Assembly: GCF_036346855.1 (NCBI RefSeq)
Contig: NZ_CP107841.1
Location: 8,560,001 to 8,624,000, forward strand
Length of the DNA: 64,000 bases
Origin: Streptomyces europaeiscabiei
Lineage (GTDB): Bacteria; Actinomycetota; Actinomycetes; Streptomycetales; Streptomycetaceae
Reading direction: 5' to 3'
Shown: in pieces, positions 8,325 through 17,478 of the stretch
How positions within the stretch are numbered: position 1 is the stretch's first letter
How the letters are laid out: every line of letters begins with the position of its first letter
The notes under the pieces: model-generated
Told to the model about the DNA's origin: nothing
Database searches by the model: none
What the model saw: only the letters and a program-made list of their open reading frames with translations
Translations under genes and position numbers: made by a program

Positions 8325-10793
8325 TTGGCCATGGACCGTGGCACCGACACGGGCGCGACTACCGGCCACGGAGCCGGTGACGGCACGGCGGAGCACGCCG
8401 CGGTCGGCCGCATCCCCCTGGCCGTGGTCGTCGTCGACCGCGCCGGCCTCGTGTCGCATTGGAGCACCGGCGCACGCCGGCTCTTCGGCACCGACAAGGA
8501 CGACGCGGTGGGCCACCCCGCCCTCGACCTGCTGCCCGTCTCCGGTGCCCTCCCGGACGAGGACGACACCCGGGCCCACGGGGCGTACGGCGCCTACGAC
8601 GCACTCGGCCACGACCTGGAGACCTCCCTCGACGGACACCTGTCCTACCCTGCGGCCGGCCGAGCCCGGCTCACCGTGCCCGGCCGCGACCGGATAGACG
8701 TCCTGTGGTGGGCGTATCCCCTGGTCGGCCCCGGCCGGGAGCGTCTCCTCGTGCTGGCCGCCGACGCCGAGACACTGCGCCGGCGGGACGACGGCGCGTC
8801 CGTCGCCGTCGAACGCATCGCGCCCGGCTTCGCCCTGCACACCGACTTCCCCGGCGCGGAGGAACTCGCCCGCAGACTTCCCGAGATCCTGCCCAGCATG
8901 AGCGTCGGCGAGAGCGCACGCATCGTCGCCCAGGTCCTCGAACTGGGCTATCCGGTGCTGGAGTTCAGCCAGAACGACCGGGTGCCCGTCACCCCGGACT
9001 GGGGCGTGCCCCGGCGCGCGGAGCGCCGGGCGCGCCGTGAACGGGCCGCGCGCGCCGTCGCCGAGGGGCTGCCGGTCCCTCAGGACGTCCGGGACGAGGG
9101 CGAGGACCTCGAGTACGCGGCCGTGCGCGAGCGGCTGGAGTTCCTCAACGAGGTCAGCGGACGCATCGGCACCTCCCTCGACCTGTCCCGGACCATCGTC
9201 GAGGTGAGCAAGGCGGTCGTGCCCCGCTTCACCGACGTCGCCGGCACCTATCTGCGCGAGCAGGTCGTCGCCGGCGAGGGCTTCCCCGACGGTGTGCCGG
9301 ACACGACCACCATGTGGCACCGGGTGGCCCTGGAGCACACGGACGAGCCGGGCCGCTGGGAGGACGTCGTACCGGTCGGCGAGGCCATGCCGTTCCCGGC
9401 GCACACCCCGTTCTTCCAGTGCATGACCACCGGCGAGCCCGTCCTCGTGCCGCGCATCAGCGAGCAGATGGGGCACGCGATCGCCGCGCAGTTCGAGAAG
9501 CGCGACATCCGGCCGCTGATCAGCAACCGCTCCATGCTGGTCGTGCCGCTGAAGGCCCGCAACGTGGTCCTCGGGTTCATGATCCTGCTGCGCCACCCGG
9601 AGCGCGAGGTCTTCGACGACATGGACCGCGTCACCGGCGCCGAACTCGCCGCCCGCGCGGGCCTCGTCCTCGACAACGCGCGCATGTACACCTACCAGGA
9701 GAACGTCGCCGAGACGCTCCAGGACAGCATGCTCCCGCAGATCGAGGCCCACATGGCGGGCTGCGACATCGCCACCCGCTACCTCCCGGGCACCCTGCTC
9801 GGGCGGGTCGGCGGCGACTGGTTCGACTCGGTGAAGCTGCCCGGCGCCCGCACCGCCCTGGTCGTCGGCGACGTCATGGGGCACGGCCTCAACTCCGCCG
9901 CGATGATGGGCCAGCTGCGCACCGCCGTCCAGACCATGGCCGCCCTCGACCTGCCGCCCGCACAGCTCCTGCGCAACCTCGACGACCTCGCCCAGCGCCT
10001 CGGCGAGCACTATCTGGCGACCTGCCTCTACGCCGTCTACGACCCCATCGCGAGCGAACTGCACCTCGCCAACGCCGGGCACATCCCGCCCGTACTGGTC
10101 CGCGCGGTGGACGGCCGCAGCGAACTGCTCGACCTGCCCACGGGCGCGCCCATCGGCGTCGGCGGGGTGCCGTTCGAGGCGGTACGCGTGCGCGTGGAGC
10201 CCGGCGACCGGCTCGTGATGTGCACCGACGGCCTGGTCGAGGTGCGCGGCGAGGACATCGGCGTGGGCCTCGCGACGCTCTGCGAGTCCGCCGCCCACCC
10301 GGCCGCCTCGATGGACGACGCCTGCGACACGATCATCCGCGCCCTCAACACGCGCGGCGGTCGCAAGGACGACGTGGCCCTGCTGATGGTCCGGCTGGGC
10401 GGCATCGAACCCGAGGACGTCGCCGAGTGGCGCCTCGCCCCCGACCCGAGCGAGGTCGCCCGCGCCCGCGCCGCCGTCCGCGAACAGCTGTACGTCTGGG
10501 GTCTCGACGCCCTCGCGGACACCACCGTGCTCCTGGTCGGCGAACTCGTCACCAACGCCGTACGGCACGCGCGCGGGCGCCGTATCGAACTCCGCCTCGT
10601 CCGCGGCGACACCCTGCAGTGCGAGGTCTCCGACGACGACCCCACCCTGCCGACCCTGCTCAGCGCGGCGCCCACGGACGAGTTCGGCCGCGGGCTTCGC
10701 GTCCTCACGACCCTGGCACGCGAGTGGGGGACCACCCGGACGGGGGCGGGCAAGACGGTGTGGTTCGAACTGACTCTGCCGCGACGGCGTTGA
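8325..10793 (+). CDS. PAS/GAF/SpoIIE-type PP2C phosphatase with C-terminal HATPase domain
   Basis: An 822-residue cytosolic signalling protein. In order: a PAS-like sensor (about 20-140, with VVDRAGLVSHWSTGARRLFG); a region of unclear fold; a GAF domain (about 270-440); a SpoIIE-type PP2C serine phosphatase (about 475-690) with metal-binding aspartates in GGDWFD (498, 501) and GDVMGHG; and an anti-sigma-like HATPase_c domain (about 705-820) with ELVTNAVRHA. Such proteins dephosphorylate anti-sigma-factor antagonists and may also phosphorylate them. The partner is unknown. The start is either TTG 8325 or ATG 8331; the GGGGAG site favours TTG. It is monocistronic. Confidence 0.9.
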   Translation: MAMDRGTDTGATTGHGAGDGTAEHAAVGRIPLAVVVVDRAGLVSHWSTGARRLFGTDKDDAVGHPALDLLPVSGALPDEDDTRAHGAYGAYDALGHDLETSLDGHLSYPAAGRARLTVPGRDRIDVLWWAYPLVGPGRERLLVLAADAETLRRRDDGASVAVERIAPGFALHTDFPGAEELARRLPEILPSMSVGESARIVAQVLELGYPVLEFSQNDRVPVTPDWGVPRRAERRARRERAARAVAEGLPVPQDVRDEGEDLEYAAVRERLEFLNEVSGRIGTSLDLSRTIVEVSKAVVPRFTDVAGTYLREQVVAGEGFPDGVPDTTTMWHRVALEHTDEPGRWEDVVPVGEAMPFPAHTPFFQCMTTGEPVLVPRISEQMGHAIAAQFEKRDIRPLISNRSMLVVPLKARNVVLGFMILLRHPEREVFDDMDRVTGAELAARAGLVLDNARMYTYQENVAETLQDSMLPQIEAHMAGCDIATRYLPGTLLGRVGGDWFDSVKLPGARTALVVGDVMGHGLNSAAMMGQLRTAVQTMAALDLPPAQLLRNLDDLAQRLGEHYLATCLYAVYDPIASELHLANAGHIPPVLVRAVDGRSELLDLPTGAPIGVGGVPFEAVRVRVEPGDRLVMCTDGLVEVRGEDIGVGLATLCESAAHPAASMDDACDTIIRALNTRGGRKDDVALLMVRLGGIEPEDVAEWRLAPDPSEVARARAAVREQLYVWGLDALADTTVLLVGELVTNAVRHARGRRIELRLVRGDTLQCEVSDDDPTLPTLLSAAPTDEFGRGLRVLTTLAREWGTTRTGAGKTVWFELTLPRRR

Positions 10794-10978
10794 GGCGACG
10801 GGCGACCGAGGCGCTGCCCTGAGGCGGCTGTCGGCCGTGTGGCTGCCGACTGGGGCCGGGGGCGCGATCTCGATGAGGGGGAACATACGCGCACGGTGCT
10901 TGTCTGTGCATTCCGGGCGCGGTAGACCGATGTGGGCCGCCGGAGTGGCGGGCCGCGTCCTATTTCCGGGGGTTGGGC

Positions 10979-11704
10979 ATGAGTGTGACGAGTGGGTACC
11001 GGGAGGCCTGGGAGGGGTTCTGGCGGGAGGCCCCCGACGGACCGGGAGAGGTCTTCTGGGACGCCGGGCCCGAATGGACCGCGGCCGTCCATGTCCCCCT
11101 GTTCGAGCCGTACCTGACGGCCCCCGCCCTGCCCCTCGTCGACCTCGGCTGCGGCAACGGCACCCAGACCCGCTACCTGGCCGACCGTTTCCCCACGGTG
11201 ATCGGTGCCGACCTCTCCACCGCCGCCCTCGACCGGGCCCGCCGCGCCGACCCCCGAGGCCGGGCCACCTACCGCCTGCTCGACGCGGCCGACAAGACCG
11301 ACGCCGAGAACCTCCACGCCGACCTCGGCGACGCCGACGTCTATGTACGCGGTGTACTCCACCAGTGCGAACCCGACGACCGCCAACGCCTCGTCGACAC
11401 CATCGCCACGCTGGTGGGGGAGCGCGGCCGGGTCTGCCTCGTCGAGCTCTCCGAGGCCGCCAAGCCCGTCCTCATGGGCCTCGCCCAGAGCCCCACCGGT
11501 CCCCCTGCCAAACTCGCCCCGATCCTCCGCCACGGAATCGCCCCGGGCGAGGTCACCGACGCCGCGGTCCCGCGATATCTGCGCGCATCCGGCCTTACCC
11601 TCGTCGCCGACGGCGACCTCCCGCTGATCACCACTGAGCACACGGCCGACGGCACGCGGATCGAACTGCCGTCGAGGTGGTACGTGGCGGGGCGCACGGC
11701 GTAG
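10979..11704 (+). CDS. class I SAM-dependent methyltransferase
   Basis: A 241-residue protein with the Rossmann-type methyltransferase fold. Motif I is VDLGCGNGTQTRYLA (residues about 53-67), the acidic residue of motif II is the D in IGADLST, and motif IV is the DVYVRGVLHQ segment. The tail is the usual beta-hairpin region. The acceptor substrate cannot be inferred. The start ATG lies just after a purine-rich stretch. It stands alone between the phosphatase gene and the peptidase operon. Confidence 0.85.
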   Translation: MSVTSGYREAWEGFWREAPDGPGEVFWDAGPEWTAAVHVPLFEPYLTAPALPLVDLGCGNGTQTRYLADRFPTVIGADLSTAALDRARRADPRGRATYRLLDAADKTDAENLHADLGDADVYVRGVLHQCEPDDRQRLVDTIATLVGERGRVCLVELSEAAKPVLMGLAQSPTGPPAKLAPILRHGIAPGEVTDAAVPRYLRASGLTLVADGDLPLITTEHTADGTRIELPSRWYVAGRTA

Positions 11705-11814
11705 GGCGGCTCCGGCGGGTCCGTGCGCCGTCCCGGCCGACGGCGGTGGCCGCGGCGGTGAGAGTTATCCACAGGTCTGACACGGATCGGCGTGAACGCG
11801 TACGGTTTCGAGTC

Positions 11815-12648
11815 ATGAAGATCCTCATCAGCGCCGACATGGAGGGCGCCACCGGCGTCACCTGGCCGGCCGACGTGCTGCCGGGGACACCGCAGTGGGA
11901 GCGGTGTCGTGCGATGTTCACCTCGGATGTGAACGCCGCCGTGCTCGGCTTCTTCCACGGCGGGGCCGACGAGGTGCTGATCAACGAGGCGCACTGGACG
12001 ATGCGCAATCTGCTGTTGGAGGAGCTGGACGAGCGCGCGCAGATGCTGACCGGGCGGCACAAGGCGCTGTCCATGGTGGAGGGCGTGCAGCACGGGGACG
12101 TGGACGGCATCGCGTTCGTCGGGTACCACGCGGGCGCGGGGATGGAGGGCGTACTCGCCCACACCTACCTCGCCAACTCGATCACCGGGGTGTGGGTGAA
12201 CGACCAGCGGGCCAGCGAGGGGCTGCTCAACTCGCATGTCGTGGCCGAGTACGGGGTACCGGTGGTGCTGGTGACTGGCGACGACGTGGCTTGCGAGGAC
12301 GCCCTGGGGTATGCGCCCGAGGCGCTCAAAGTGGCGGTCAAGGACCATGTGTCGCGGTACGCGGCGGTGTGCCGCACGCCGACGAGGACGGCCGCCGACA
12401 TCCGTGCGGCGGCGAAGGAGGCAGCCGCGCTCGCGGTGCGGCACGAACCGGTCAGGGGCGGGCCGTTCACCGTGACGCTGGAGTTCGACGCCGAACACCT
12501 GGCGATGGCCGCGACCGTCGTGCCGGGTGTGGCCCGTACCGGTGAACGCAAGGTCGCGTACACCAGCGCGACCATGTACGAGGGAATCCGCACCTTCAAG
12601 GCGGTCACCACGATCGTCTCGGCCGCGGTGGAGGAGACATATGGCTGA
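11815..12648 (+). CDS. M55-family D-aminopeptidase (DppA type)
   Basis: A 277-residue zinc peptidase expected to release N-terminal D-amino acids from small peptides, such as D-Ala-D-Ala derived from peptidoglycan. The hallmark SADMEG N-terminus supplies D8 and E10 as metal ligands, and the NEAHWTMRN and GYHAGAG segments supply the histidines. DppA forms a decameric ring in Bacillus. It is the first gene of a four-gene peptidase operon; its last 8 bp overlap the next gene. There is no strong ribosome site, but the N-terminus is exactly that of the family. Confidence 0.9.
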   Translation: MKILISADMEGATGVTWPADVLPGTPQWERCRAMFTSDVNAAVLGFFHGGADEVLINEAHWTMRNLLLEELDERAQMLTGRHKALSMVEGVQHGDVDGIAFVGYHAGAGMEGVLAHTYLANSITGVWVNDQRASEGLLNSHVVAEYGVPVVLVTGDDVACEDALGYAPEALKVAVKDHVSRYAAVCRTPTRTAADIRAAAKEAAALAVRHEPVRGGPFTVTLEFDAEHLAMAATVVPGVARTGERKVAYTSATMYEGIRTFKAVTTIVSAAVEETYG

Positions 12649-14035
12649 GTCGGCGAAGCCCGGAAGGCTTGCGAAGCCCGGGAGGACTGCCGAGCGCGTG
12701 GCGGGCCAGGCACAGACCGGGGTCACGGAACAGCAGGCACTGGACGAGGTCGTCCGGTTCACCTCCGACCTCATCCGTCTCGACACCACCAACCGCGGCG
12801 GCGGAGACTGCCGGGAGCGGCCCGCCGCCGAGTACGCAGCCGCGCTGCTGGCCGAGATCGGTCTGGAGCCCACGCTCCTTGAGCGCACCGAGGGCCGTAC
12901 GAACGTCGTGGCGCGGATCGAGGGCACCGACCCGTCGGCGGACGCGCTGCTCGTGCACGGCCATCTGGACGTGGTGCCCGCACAGGCGGCGGACTGGAGC
13001 GTGCACCCGTTCTCCGGGGAGGTCCGCGACGGCGTGGTGTGGGGCCGGGGCGCGGTCGACATGAAGAACATGGACGCGATGATCCTCGCGGTCGCCCGGC
13101 ACTGGGCGCGCACGGGCGTACGGCCCCGCAGGGACGTCGTGATCGCGTTCACCGCCGACGAGGAGGCGAGCGCCGAGGACGGTTCCGGGTTCCTCGCCGA
13201 CCAGCACCCCGGGCTCTTCGAGGGCTGCACCGAGGGCATCAGCGAGTCGGGGGCGTTCACCTTCCACGACGGCGCGGGCCGGCAGATCTACCCGATCGCG
13301 GCAGGGGAGCGCGGCACCGGCTGGCTGAAGCTCACCGCGCATGGCCGGGCCGGCCACGGCTCCAAGGTGAACCGGGCCAACGCGGTGACCCGCCTTGCGG
13401 CGGCGATCGCCCGGATCGGCGCGCACGAGTGGCCGCTCCGGCTCACCCCGACCGTTCGCGCGGCCCTCACCGAACTCGCCGCGCTGTACGGCGTCGAGGC
13501 CGACCTCGACGATCAGGGCGGCGTCGACCGGCTGCTCGACAAGCTCGGTCCGGCCGCAGCTCTGGTCGAGGCGACCGTGCGCAACAGCGCCAACCCGACC
13601 ATGCTGGAAGCCGGTTACAAGATCAATGTCATCCCGGGGGAGGCCGTCGCCCGCGTGGACGGACGGTATCTGCCCGGAGGCGAGGACGAGTTCCGGGAAA
13701 CCCTCGACCTGCTCACCGGGCCTGATGTGGAGTGGGAGTTCGAGCACCGGGAGGTGGCCCTCCAGGCGCCGGTGGACTCGGTGACGTACGCGCGGATGCG
13801 GGCGGCTGTGGAGGAGTTCGCGCCCGAGGGACACGTGGTGCCGTACTGCATGCCGGGCGGCACGGACGCCAAGCAGTTCTCGCGCCTCGGCATCACCGGC
13901 TACGGCTTCTCGCCGCTGAAGCTCCCCGAGGGCTTCGACTACGCGGCGCTCTTCCACGGGGTCGACGAGCGCGTCCCCGTCGAGGCGCTCCACTTCGGCG
14001 TCCGCGTTCTCGACCGCTTCCTGCGGACGGCCTGA
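12641..14035 (+). CDS. M20 family metallopeptidase
   Basis: A 464-residue di-zinc peptidase or amidohydrolase of the M20A (ArgE/DapE/carboxypeptidase S) group. Metal and catalytic motifs are HGHLDVVP, then WGRGAVDMKN with the bridging Asp, then DEEASAEDGS with the catalytic Glu, and FHGVDERV near the C-terminus with the last ligand His. The dimerisation (lid) domain sits in the middle. The start ATG overlaps the stop of the D-aminopeptidase gene, indicating translational coupling. It probably cleaves dipeptides or N-acyl amino acids released by its neighbours. Confidence 0.9.
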   Translation: MAESAKPGRLAKPGRTAERVAGQAQTGVTEQQALDEVVRFTSDLIRLDTTNRGGGDCRERPAAEYAAALLAEIGLEPTLLERTEGRTNVVARIEGTDPSADALLVHGHLDVVPAQAADWSVHPFSGEVRDGVVWGRGAVDMKNMDAMILAVARHWARTGVRPRRDVVIAFTADEEASAEDGSGFLADQHPGLFEGCTEGISESGAFTFHDGAGRQIYPIAAGERGTGWLKLTAHGRAGHGSKVNRANAVTRLAAAIARIGAHEWPLRLTPTVRAALTELAALYGVEADLDDQGGVDRLLDKLGPAAALVEATVRNSANPTMLEAGYKINVIPGEAVARVDGRYLPGGEDEFRETLDLLTGPDVEWEFEHREVALQAPVDSVTYARMRAAVEEFAPEGHVVPYCMPGGTDAKQFSRLGITGYGFSPLKLPEGFDYAALFHGVDERVPVEALHFGVRVLDRFLRTA

Positions 14036-14062
14036 GCGATGGCACACGGGGGACCAAGGGAA

Positions 14063-16045
14063 ATGGGGGACAAGGTGCAGACCCTGGCGTACGGTTCGTG
14101 GCCCTCACCGATCGCGGCGGCGCTCGCCGCCGCGCACGACGGGCATCCCGAGTTCGTGGGCTTCGTCGGCGACGAGGTGTGGTGGACCGAGCCCCGGCCC
14201 ACCGAGGGTGGCCGGCGCACCCTGGTGCGGCGCACGGCCGACGGCACGGAGGAGTCGGTGCTGTCGGCCCCGTGGGACGTACGCAGCCGGGTCATGGAGT
14301 ACGGCGGGCAGCCCTGGGCCGGCGTCATGCGGGACACAGGCCCCCTCGTGGTCTTCGTGAACCACGCCGACCAGCGTCTCTACCGGTACGAACCGGGCGG
14401 TGACCCCGTCCCGCTCACCCCGGTGTCGCCCCTGGGCGGCGGCCTGCGCTGGGTGGACCCGCAGCCCCACCCGGAGCGGGACGAGGTGTGGTGCGTTCTG
14501 GAGGAGTTCACCGGGGACGGGCCCATCGACGTACGGCGGGTCGTCGCCGCGGTGCCGCTGGACGGCTCGGCGGCCGAGGACCGGGGCGCCGTACGCGAAC
14601 TCACCGACGACAGCCGACGGTTCGTCACCGGCCCCCGCCTCTCGCCCGACGGCCGCCGCGCCGCGTGGCTGGCCTGGGACCATCCGCTCATGCCGTGGGA
14701 CGGCACGTCACTGCTCGTCGCCGAGGTGACCGAGGACGGCCTGCTGGGCGAGGCCCGGACCGTCGCGGGCGGCCCGGAGGAGTCGGTCGCCCAGGTCGAG
14801 TGGGACGCCGACGGGACCCTCGTCCACTCCAGCGACACCACCGGCTACTGGAACCTCTACCGCCTCGACCCCGACGGCGGTGACCGTACGGCTCTCTGCG
14901 CCCGGGAGGAGGAGTTCGGCGGGCCGCTGTGGAAGGTCGGCCAGCGCTGGTTCGCGCTGCTGGACGACGGGCTCGCCGCCGTGGTGCACGGGCGGGGCGC
15001 CACCGCGCTCGGCATCCTCGACCTGGAGACGGGCCAGGTCGTCGACGTGGACGGACCGTGGACCGAGTTCGCCCCCTCCCTCGCCGTGCACGACGGCCGG
15101 GTCATCGGCATCGGGGCAAGCCCGCGCAGCGCGTACGAGGTGGTCGAGCTGGACGCGGCCACCGGCGACACCCGCGTGATCGGCGCCGCGCACGACGACC
15201 CGGTCGACCCCGCCTACTATCCCGAACCCCAGATCCGTTCCTTCCTCGGCCCCGCCGGCCGCGAGATCCACGCGCACATCTACCCGCCGCACCACCCCGG
15301 CTGCGTCGCCTTCAGCACCGAGCTGCCGCCGTACGTCGTCTGGGCGCACGGCGGGCCCACCAGCCGGGCGCCCCTGGTCCTCGACCTGGCGATCGCCTAC
15401 TTCACCTCACGTGGCATCGGGGTCGCCGAGGTCAACTACGGGGGGTCCACCGGGTACGGGCGGGAGTACCGCAACCGGCTGCGCGAGCAGTGGGGTGTCG
15501 TGGACGTCGAGGACTGCGCGGCGGTGGCGCTCGCCCTCGCCGACGAGGGCACCGCCGACCGGACCAGGCTCGCCATCAGGGGCGGCAGCGCGGGTGGCTG
15601 GACCGCTGCCGTGTCCCTCACCACGACCGACGTCTACGCCTGCGGAACCATCCTGTATCCCGTCCTCGACCTCACGAACTGGGGGGCGGGGGCAACGCAC
15701 GACTTCGAGTCCCAGTACCTGGAGAGCCTGGTGGGGCCGCCGGCACAGGAGCCGATGCGGTATGTGGAGCGTTCGCCCATCGAGCACGCCGACCGGATCA
15801 CCGCGCCCTTCCTGCTGCTCCAGGGCCTCGACGACGTGATCTGCCCGCCCGCGCAGTGCGACCGTTTCCTGGCGAGGATGGAGGAGCGGCGGGTGCCGCA
15901 CGCGTACATCGCCTTCGAGGGGGAGGGACACGGCTTCCGTCGGGCGGAGACGACGGTGCGCGTCCTGGAGGCGGAGCTGTCGCTGTACGCGCAGGTCTTC
16001 GGGTTGAATCCTCCGGGAATCCCTACTCTGGAGCTCACCAAGTGA
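14063..16045 (+). CDS. S9 family prolyl oligopeptidase-like peptidase
   Basis: A 660-residue serine peptidase with a beta-propeller N-terminal half (about 1-390, several WxxDG-type blades) and an alpha/beta-hydrolase C-terminal half. The nucleophile is the Ser of GGSAGGW, the Asp is in LLLQGLDDVICP and the His in GEGHGF, the order of acylaminoacyl-peptidases. It is likely cytosolic, degrading short peptides. An alternative upstream ATG at 14039 lacks a ribosome site, whereas 14063 has GGGGGA 9 bp before it. The gene lies in the peptidase operon and overlaps the next gene by GTGA. Confidence 0.88.
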   Translation: MGDKVQTLAYGSWPSPIAAALAAAHDGHPEFVGFVGDEVWWTEPRPTEGGRRTLVRRTADGTEESVLSAPWDVRSRVMEYGGQPWAGVMRDTGPLVVFVNHADQRLYRYEPGGDPVPLTPVSPLGGGLRWVDPQPHPERDEVWCVLEEFTGDGPIDVRRVVAAVPLDGSAAEDRGAVRELTDDSRRFVTGPRLSPDGRRAAWLAWDHPLMPWDGTSLLVAEVTEDGLLGEARTVAGGPEESVAQVEWDADGTLVHSSDTTGYWNLYRLDPDGGDRTALCAREEEFGGPLWKVGQRWFALLDDGLAAVVHGRGATALGILDLETGQVVDVDGPWTEFAPSLAVHDGRVIGIGASPRSAYEVVELDAATGDTRVIGAAHDDPVDPAYYPEPQIRSFLGPAGREIHAHIYPPHHPGCVAFSTELPPYVVWAHGGPTSRAPLVLDLAIAYFTSRGIGVAEVNYGGSTGYGREYRNRLREQWGVVDVEDCAAVALALADEGTADRTRLAIRGGSAGGWTAAVSLTTTDVYACGTILYPVLDLTNWGAGATHDFESQYLESLVGPPAQEPMRYVERSPIEHADRITAPFLLLQGLDDVICPPAQCDRFLARMEERRVPHAYIAFEGEGHGFRRAETTVRVLEAELSLYAQVFGLNPPGIPTLELTK

Positions 16046-16971
16046 CACCACTGACCAGACCCGCCCGTCTCACCCCCGGTGCCCGTGTGGCCGTCGTCGC
16101 GCCCAGCGGTCCGGTGGTCGAGGAGCGGCTCGGTGCCGGGCTGGACATTCTGCGCGGCTGGGACCTCGACCCCGTCGTCGCACCGCACACACTCGACCGG
16201 CACCCGCAGTTCCCCTACCTCGCGGGCTCGGACGCCGACCGCGCCGCCGACTTCCAGGCCGCCTGGTGCAACCCGTCCGTGTCCGCCGTGCTGTGTGCCC
16301 GCGGCGGCTACGGCGTCCAGCGCATGGTCGACCTGCTCGACTGGGACGCCATTCGCGCGGCAGGCCCCAAGACACTCGTCGGGTTCAGCGACATCACCGC
16401 ACTTCACGAGGCGTTCGCCACCCGCGCCGGACTGGTCACCCTGCACGGACCCATGGCGGCGGGCGTCGACTTCATCAAGAACACCCGGGCCCAGGACCAT
16501 CTGCGCGCCACTCTGTTCGCCCCCGAGACGGTCCGCACGATCCGGGCCGCCGAGGGAAGCACCGCCCTGATACCCGGCCGTGCCCGGGGCGTCCTCCTCG
16601 GCGGCTGCCTCTGTCTGCTCGCCGCCGAACTCGGCAACCCCCACGCCCGCCCCTCCGCCCGGGGCGCCCTCCTCTGCCTGGAGGACGTCGGCGAGGAGAC
16701 CTACCGCCTGGACCGCTACCTCACCCAGCTCCTCCGCGCGGGGTGGCTCGACGGCGTGGCCGGCATCGTCCTCGGTTCCTGGGCGGAATGCGATCCGTAC
16801 GAGAAGGTGCGGGCGCTGCTCGTGGACCGGATCGGCGGGGTCGGGGTACCGGTGGTGGAGGAGTTCGGATTCGGACACGGGGACGGGGCGCTGACCATCC
16901 CGTTCGGGGTGATGGCGGAGCTGGACACCGAGGCGGGGACGCTCACGCTGGACGAGCCGGCGCTGACCTGA
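16042..16971 (+). CDS. S66 family LD-carboxypeptidase (MccF/LdcA-like)
   Basis: A 309-residue peptidase of the S66 family, which removes the terminal D-Ala from muropeptide tetrapeptides or hydrolyses related amide bonds. The N-terminal lobe ends with ARGGYGVQRM and GFSDITALHEAF, which carries the nucleophile Ser. The C-terminal lobe contains the GGCLCLL and EDVGEETYRLDRYL stretch and the region GFGHGDGALTIPFGV with the His. It has no signal peptide, so it is a cytosolic recycling enzyme. The GTG start overlaps the S9 stop by 4 bp. Together with DppA, M20 and S9 it forms a catabolic set for peptides, possibly cell-wall derived. Confidence 0.9.
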   Translation: MTPLTRPARLTPGARVAVVAPSGPVVEERLGAGLDILRGWDLDPVVAPHTLDRHPQFPYLAGSDADRAADFQAAWCNPSVSAVLCARGGYGVQRMVDLLDWDAIRAAGPKTLVGFSDITALHEAFATRAGLVTLHGPMAAGVDFIKNTRAQDHLRATLFAPETVRTIRAAEGSTALIPGRARGVLLGGCLCLLAAELGNPHARPSARGALLCLEDVGEETYRLDRYLTQLLRAGWLDGVAGIVLGSWAECDPYEKVRALLVDRIGGVGVPVVEEFGFGHGDGALTIPFGVMAELDTEAGTLTLDEPALT

Positions 16972-17063
16972 CAACCCGCCTCCGGGGCAACGCGGGGCAA
17001 TCTGGGCAAAGCGTGAAAACTGTCCATCAGGCGCGTCCCGGCGGCTCGCGTCATCCTGGAGGT

Positions 17064-17312
17064 ATGAGCCCGAAGACAACGGAACGGGTCGGTACGCACA
17101 GGCGGAAGCGATGGGGTGATCTGCTGACGCCCGGCAGGGTCGTCGTGGGTGTACTCGCGGTGCTCGCGCTCGTCTTCATCTTCCAGAACACCCAGAACAC
17201 CGAGATCCGGCTGCTGGTCTCCGAGGTCACCATGCCACTGTGGATGGCGCTGCTGGGGACGGCCCTGGTCGGGGCGTTGTGCGGGGCGTTCTTCATGAGG
17301 CGGCGCAGGTGA
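17064..17312 (+). CDS. LapA-type small membrane protein (DUF1049)
   Basis: An 82-residue protein with a basic N-terminus, one hydrophobic helix (about 26-43), the diagnostic FIFQNTQNTEIRLL segment, a second helix (about 57-75) and a terminal RRRR. This is the LapA/LPS-assembly-protein-A domain, common and short in actinobacteria, where its role is not known. The ATG follows CTGGAGGT at the ideal spacing. Its stop codon is the first part of a 14-bp tandem repeat array. Confidence 0.8.
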   Translation: MSPKTTERVGTHRRKRWGDLLTPGRVVVGVLAVLALVFIFQNTQNTEIRLLVSEVTMPLWMALLGTALVGALCGAFFMRRRR

Positions 17313-17462
17313 CGTCTGCGGTGTGACGTCTGCGGTGTGGCGCGTGCGGTGTGACGTCTGCGCTGTGACGTCTGCGCTGTGGCGCGTGCGGTGTGGCTTC
17401 TGCGCCGTGACGCCCGCGCCGTGACGTTTGCGCCGTGACGCCTGCGCCGTGACGCCTGCGCC
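17309..17462. repeat. 14-bp tandem repeat array, 11 copies
   Basis: Eleven head-to-tail copies of a unit close to GTGACGTCTGCGGT, with sequence drift from left (TCTGCGGT) to right (CCTGCGCC) but no length change. It begins in the stop codon of the LapA-type gene and ends about 15 bp before the GNAT start. Most copies contain TGACG. It probably arose by slippage, and could also space or bind a regulator. Confidence 0.9.
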
Positions 17463-17478
17463 GACGTACCGTGGCGGG

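Noticed and set aside
5616..10886. Very long open frame on the minus strand (about 1750 codons)
   Set aside because: It lies entirely antisense to the transporter and phosphatase genes, which have clear homologies. High GC removes stop codons from the opposite strand, and its translation is low-complexity Gly/Asp/Arg.
14039..14062. Upstream ATG for the S9 peptidase
   Set aside because: No ribosome site before it, and the added residues are not family-like; 14063 is better placed.
17309..17462. Possible CRISPR array
   Set aside because: The 14-bp units are contiguous with no unique spacers, and no cas genes are present. It is an ordinary tandem repeat. The same applies to the 9, 13, 20 and 26 bp arrays.
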